Assembly: GCA_009617715.1 (NCBI GenBank)
Contig: VTFK01000140.1
Coordinates: 806,001 to 870,000 of the forward strand
DNA length: 64,000 nucleotides
Origin: Plectrocnemia conspersa
Taxonomy: Eukaryota > Arthropoda > Insecta > Trichoptera > Polycentropodidae
Direction: 5' to 3'
Shown here: piece by piece, positions 59,781 through 64,000 of the stretch
How positions within the stretch are numbered: the first letter of the stretch is position 1
How the letters are laid out: each line of letters begins with the position of its first letter
Position numbers and translations under genes: made by a program
Notes under the pieces: model-generated
The model's input: only the letters and a program-made list of their open reading frames with translations
Told to the model about the DNA's origin: nothing
Databases searched by the model: none

Positions 59781-60420
59781 AACTATGGAGCAATATGTAA
59801 GATACAATGTCTTTCTGTACTTATTCTTCCGATTATTTTCCTCTAAGAGATGAGTTGGATGAGTTTGTACATTGGACTTAAACTAATAAAAGTTCTAAAA
59901 CTGTAATTAGTTTCAGAACTTTCATTAGATTAGGTTTGGGTTTGAATATCAAATGGACGTTTCGCAACTTTCAAATTAAGTTTTTGATTATTTTACTTTT
60001 TTCCAGAGTTGCGCCCCTTAAGGGGAATTTGTCTCCCCCCTATTGGCAGGCCAGATTATGCAATATAGACTACGGCAATATTTAATACGTATGGTTAAAT
60101 CTAAATTACATAAACAAATACTATATTTTCGTAATCTTTGCGAAACCATTACAACTGGGAGTTTTGCCAAAACATCGATAAAATGCTCTAGTAACTATGA
60201 CGTTCAGAATCTATACTGATCAATCGTAAAGGTACAATTCTTTTGCAATATTGATTTTCTAATAAAATGATGCCTCTTACATCTTGTGAACACATTATAA
60301 CTTCCCTAAGTATTTTATAAACTTACATACGACAAGTCTCAAAGAACTAAGATGCTGATATTATCATGAATTTTACACATTATTTATATTTTTGAAGATG
60401 TTTTCCATCTCGATCGACTT

Positions 60421-60830
60421 TTGAGTAAAAGTCCGAAATCTGAGCGGTTGGAAGTGGTGGGGAAGAGGTTCATCGTTTGGAGCTCGTCGTACGAATTTGT
60501 CACACAGTTTGATGCAATTGTCAGTGTAATGGCTTGTTTGACAATTTCACAGTCGACCATCTATGTCAACACGGGCAACAAACACAGAGTCGTTAGAGCG
60601 TATTAGCAATAATCAACGCACGATTATATGGTGGCAGCCACGACCATATTGGCGCGAGTAATTGTTTCTGAGGAAAAAATGACCGTTAACTGAGATGTGG
60701 GCTCAGGATTGGATTTTGATACTGCTCCTTCGTGGCAGCGATTGGGCGACTATTTTGCACTTTCAATACAATAACGCCTCAGTATGAATACAGTCGTTAA
60801 ACAGCGACGACGATATACAGCACGCCGGGT
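60421..60830. other. Second less AT-rich island
   Basis: GC-richer stretch with CCAATATGG, GCGCG and a 61-codon frame without known family. May be a promoter, a non-coding first exon of the UNC93-like gene or a transposon piece. Confidence 0.3.
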
Positions 60831-61242
60831 ATCGTAGACTATATAAATCAATTAAAATATATACATCTTTAATATATTTCTGCTACCAAAAGCATGTAGT
60901 CCATGATGAAAAGCCAATACAAAAAAGTACGCAAAGTTTGATCCAATATCAAAGTATAGTCCACTACGAATTATTACGACAAAATTGCACGGTTTATTTT
61001 TTCACGAAAGGAAGAGAGCATTATACAAATACTGTTTGATTAACGTAATCGTTAACACTACGTAACAATAAAAACCTATGAGTTAGTATTGAAACTAAAC
61101 CAGGCTAAGAACTAAGTCTATATATCTCTGAAATTTAATCAAAAACTACTTAATTAATTATATATAAATATATAGAAAATATAGATAAATACTTATTCGA
61201 ACGAGTTTTTTATTTTCGATTTTTGGTGGCAGAGTCAATTTA

Positions 61243-61365
61243 ATCAATGCAGCACCAGCGCGCATAGCGGGGGCGTGTGTTACAAGCTTTCGGAAGGCCT
61301 AGATTCGGTACTCGTGGTCGCTTGGCCTTTTACGCTTTTAACGCATGTTTTCACTCTGCATTGAT
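61243..61365. repeat. Hairpin-repeat family, second copy
   Basis: ATCAATGCAG and CTGCATTGAT form the ends. The left 44 nt (CATAGCGGGGGCGTGTGTTA) match the reverse complement of the loop and arm of the hairpin at 27854-27922. The middle differs. Confidence 0.75.
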
Positions 61366-62829
61366 AATACAATAAAATATGTAAAATTATTTAAAAATAA
61401 CTAAAACCCCACATGTGTAAATTACAATATTTAATAATAATTAATTATGATTTAATCATATCATAATTGAATGGAGCCACTATTTAATTTTTCTGTTTGC
61501 GCAGATAAAATGACATTGAAATGACAATATTATATGACAATTTAAGACTTAAAAGCAAAGTCATCATTTGAGCTTAAAACTATACCAATTTTTTTGCGAG
61601 TGTGTACTTTATAAAGTAAACGATATCAATATTTAGAAACAAATAATACATTTATTGTTTGTGTATGATATTTTGTAAGGACTCGTTTAAGTTATTAATA
61701 CGTTGTAGTAGTTCGTCTCATATCATTGATATTAGAGCTATTCTGTAGTTGCTAAAATGTTAAGACATTCTTTTGCTTCTAATTTAAAAATGGATTACAA
61801 AGATGGGAAGCATCCAAAGAATCCAGCACTTTAAATGAATTAAGCCTGCAAGGATTTGCAAAGATAATAAAATACTATAAATCTTGTAAAAAAATTACAA
61901 GATCGAATCAAAGACGATGCATCTGGCTGGGATAAGGTCATAGTATTTATATATGTACTTCATCAAGCTTCTGAATACCAGAAATTATTTTTTTGCATTT
62001 ACACAATTGTGATACTATAACTTTATTCTAGTTCTTAAATCACTTTCATATTATTTTTTTATGAAATAGTGTAATTAATTAGGCAATGAAAAAATGATTG
62101 AAACTATAGGTAAAAAAAACCATAGTTGTAATTCAGTTTCTTAATTGATAAAAATACTGTAGAGCTAATATAATATTATGCTGTACACCCATATAAAATT
62201 AAATTTATAAAATATTCAATGATGCAATCTCCACTAACCTATCTTAGAATATATTATATGCACTTTATATTGGTTACATAGTAAGGCACTAATGGTTAAA
62301 TTTCGTTTTGGTAATTAGCAATCGATCGATCAGATAATTAAATAGTGGTCGTGGGAAATGGTGGCTGAGTGCAGAGCTGTGACGAAGGACAGTTTTTGGT
62401 GTCATCTGAGTAACAATGCACGTCAAAGAATGAAGGGGTAATTTGATAACAAATTGGACATAATTATGTGGAAGGTTTCGCCACATCCTTCGCGCTGAAA
62501 GGTCATTCAGCCGTTTTATTTGATACACTAATACTATCAATTAATGCCTATTTATTTATCTTTCCTGTAGATGACGTTCGGTGGAGGTATTTTATGATCA
62601 AACTTTAAGACTGTGGAGCAAAAGTCTGAATATATTACTGTCCTTCACACGATTCAATCAAGAGTGACAGAGACAAAGAAATTACGTTATATTTATCACA
62701 AGTCTAAAATTGTTATTCAAACACTTCGAATTTTCGATGGCTAGAAATATATCTCTGATGCTTTCGCAGAGTATTTTTATCTAACTGATCATCCGTTTCA
62801 TCCATAAACGAAATTTACATTTAAGACAT

Positions 62830-63310
62830 GAAAGACGGTTTTGAGAATCTCAAATTTTGTAGTTTATATTGAAGGGTTGTCAAGTTAATCTACTTGCCCT
62901 CTTTCGATTCATTTTCAATTTGTCGCTTAAAACTTCAGCGACATCTGATTTGAGGAGTTGTACAAAAGTGATTCCGATCCACAGAAAAGATTTATCGAAA
63001 ACTTCAGACTTCGTCACTGATATAATTCTTCACAGATGTATGTACCAACATTCACCGCCGGCAAGCGCCAGTAGATCAACAACGCGGGTTTCGTCCGCGT
63101 CTTTCCACGGTCACTTTTAAAGGCGTTGACAAAATCCCTCGATTCTAAAATTTAAATCGATATAGTCTATATTGACTTTCAAAAATCATTAAGCAACTTC
63201 GGTTTTCGAATGGTTTTGTTAGCTTTTTTCGAGTTACTCAATATGTGAGCTATGCCAATCATCACTTCGTTGAGTATTTCGCTCAAACTGGAGTATCACA
63301 GAGGGCGTAA
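62830..63310 (+). pseudogene. Non-LTR reverse transcriptase fragment, related to 34490-34950
   Basis: GCQVNLLALFRFIFNLSLKT, KVIPIHRKD, SKTSDFVT, then HGFRP-like QRGFRPRLSTVTFKGVD, DIVYIDFQKS, LLAFFE and QTGVSQR in shifting frames. These are the fingers to palm blocks of non-LTR RT, in order and decayed. Confidence 0.85.
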
Positions 63311-64000
63311 TAAAAATAATTAAATATGTCATTTTGCTGCAAAATAGTGATTCCTTAACAATTTAAAAAAATCAAAATTAAAAAAAATCACAACTTCGTT
63401 GGACAAAATTCTACAGAAAAATTACACAACGAAATACGTTTAAAAATAGAAGCTGCAATATTTTGCCACATTGAATTTAGTTTACTTTTCAAATGTTGAT
63501 GAAAATTGAGTTTTTTCAGTAAAGGGTTAATACATTTGTTTCGATCAGATTAACGTGAATTTTTCAATATAAAAAATACCTCGTTAATTTTGACTTAACT
63601 TAGAAAAAAATAAAAGAAGTCACAATTTTTTTTCTTTTGGATCAATAAATCTAAGACAACATCGTCTTTGATTGAACACTTATGGATGCCTCCTAAATTT
63701 TATACAAGGGGCCAGAGCACCACTCACCATTTTTTTTAATAAATATATTTTTTGTCAATTACGATTACCCGAAAGAACCGTATGAGAAAGGAGTGCATAG
63801 AATATTAAAAATCTGTTTGTTCAAAAAGCAACATATTTAAAAAAATATATTTTTCTGATTGAGATGTGTTTTAGTTATATTAATTATTGAACATTTAATA
63901 TTAGTTTTAGAATATCGCAATAATATTTATTTTCAAAAGTTTTACTTCTCGTATACTTATTTGGGTTATAAATTTAGCCTAACATGAGATTTTTTTAAAA
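63311..64000. other. End of window, no gene
   Basis: AT-rich, no coding similarity seen. Confidence 0.6.

Overview
The window is a piece of an AT-rich nuclear genome from an animal, almost certainly an insect. Its genes are split by GT-AG introns, and it carries many decayed DNA transposons and non-LTR retrotransposon fragments. Three conserved genes are recognisable. There is no sign of prokaryotic, organellar or viral organisation.

Layout. (1) About 1-9.1 kb, plus strand: the 3' part of a myosin phosphatase targeting subunit gene (Mbs/MYPT, PPP1R12 family). Its 5' exons lie to the left of the window. I could join 14 exons in phase: a duplicated ankyrin exon set, a short acidic linker, both Rho-kinase phosphorylation motifs (RRSTQG and RRSTG) and the C-terminal leucine-zipper region ending in ISKLSK. 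(2) About 9.1-16.7 kb: a transposon graveyard between two convergent genes. It has a TA-flanked element with long terminal inverted repeats, a composite element with several copies of one terminal repeat, and a Tigger/pogo transposase pseudogene split by an insertion with hAT-like ends and a perfect 8-bp target duplication. (3) 16.7-20.7 kb, minus strand: Rab21 in three coding exons; its first intron holds a ZMYM1-like hAT transposase relic. (4) 20.9-24.1 kb: intergenic, with three short inverted-repeat elements. (5) 24.2-39.5 kb, minus strand: an UNC93-like 12-TM transporter gene in six coding exons, with one frame disruption in its first coding exon and an upstream 5' UTR intron. (6) 39.5-64 kb: no host coding exon recognised. 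This is the 5' intron and/or upstream DNA of UNC93, with reverse-transcriptase fragments, a second Tigger-like relic, hairpin repeats and a TG/TA microsatellite inside a large inverted repeat.

The three host genes do not form a pathway: MYPT controls actomyosin contractility, Rab21 controls endosomal and integrin traffic, and the UNC93-like protein is a membrane protein. The unusual material is in the mobile DNA and in the duplicated ankyrin exon block of Mbs, whose exon lengths and phases would allow in-frame skipping or mutually exclusive use. I found no convincing undescribed molecular system. The best leads are that exon block, an internally deleted piggyBac copy that keeps its cysteine-rich domain, the UNC93 frame break, and several small inverted-repeat families with two or more copies here.
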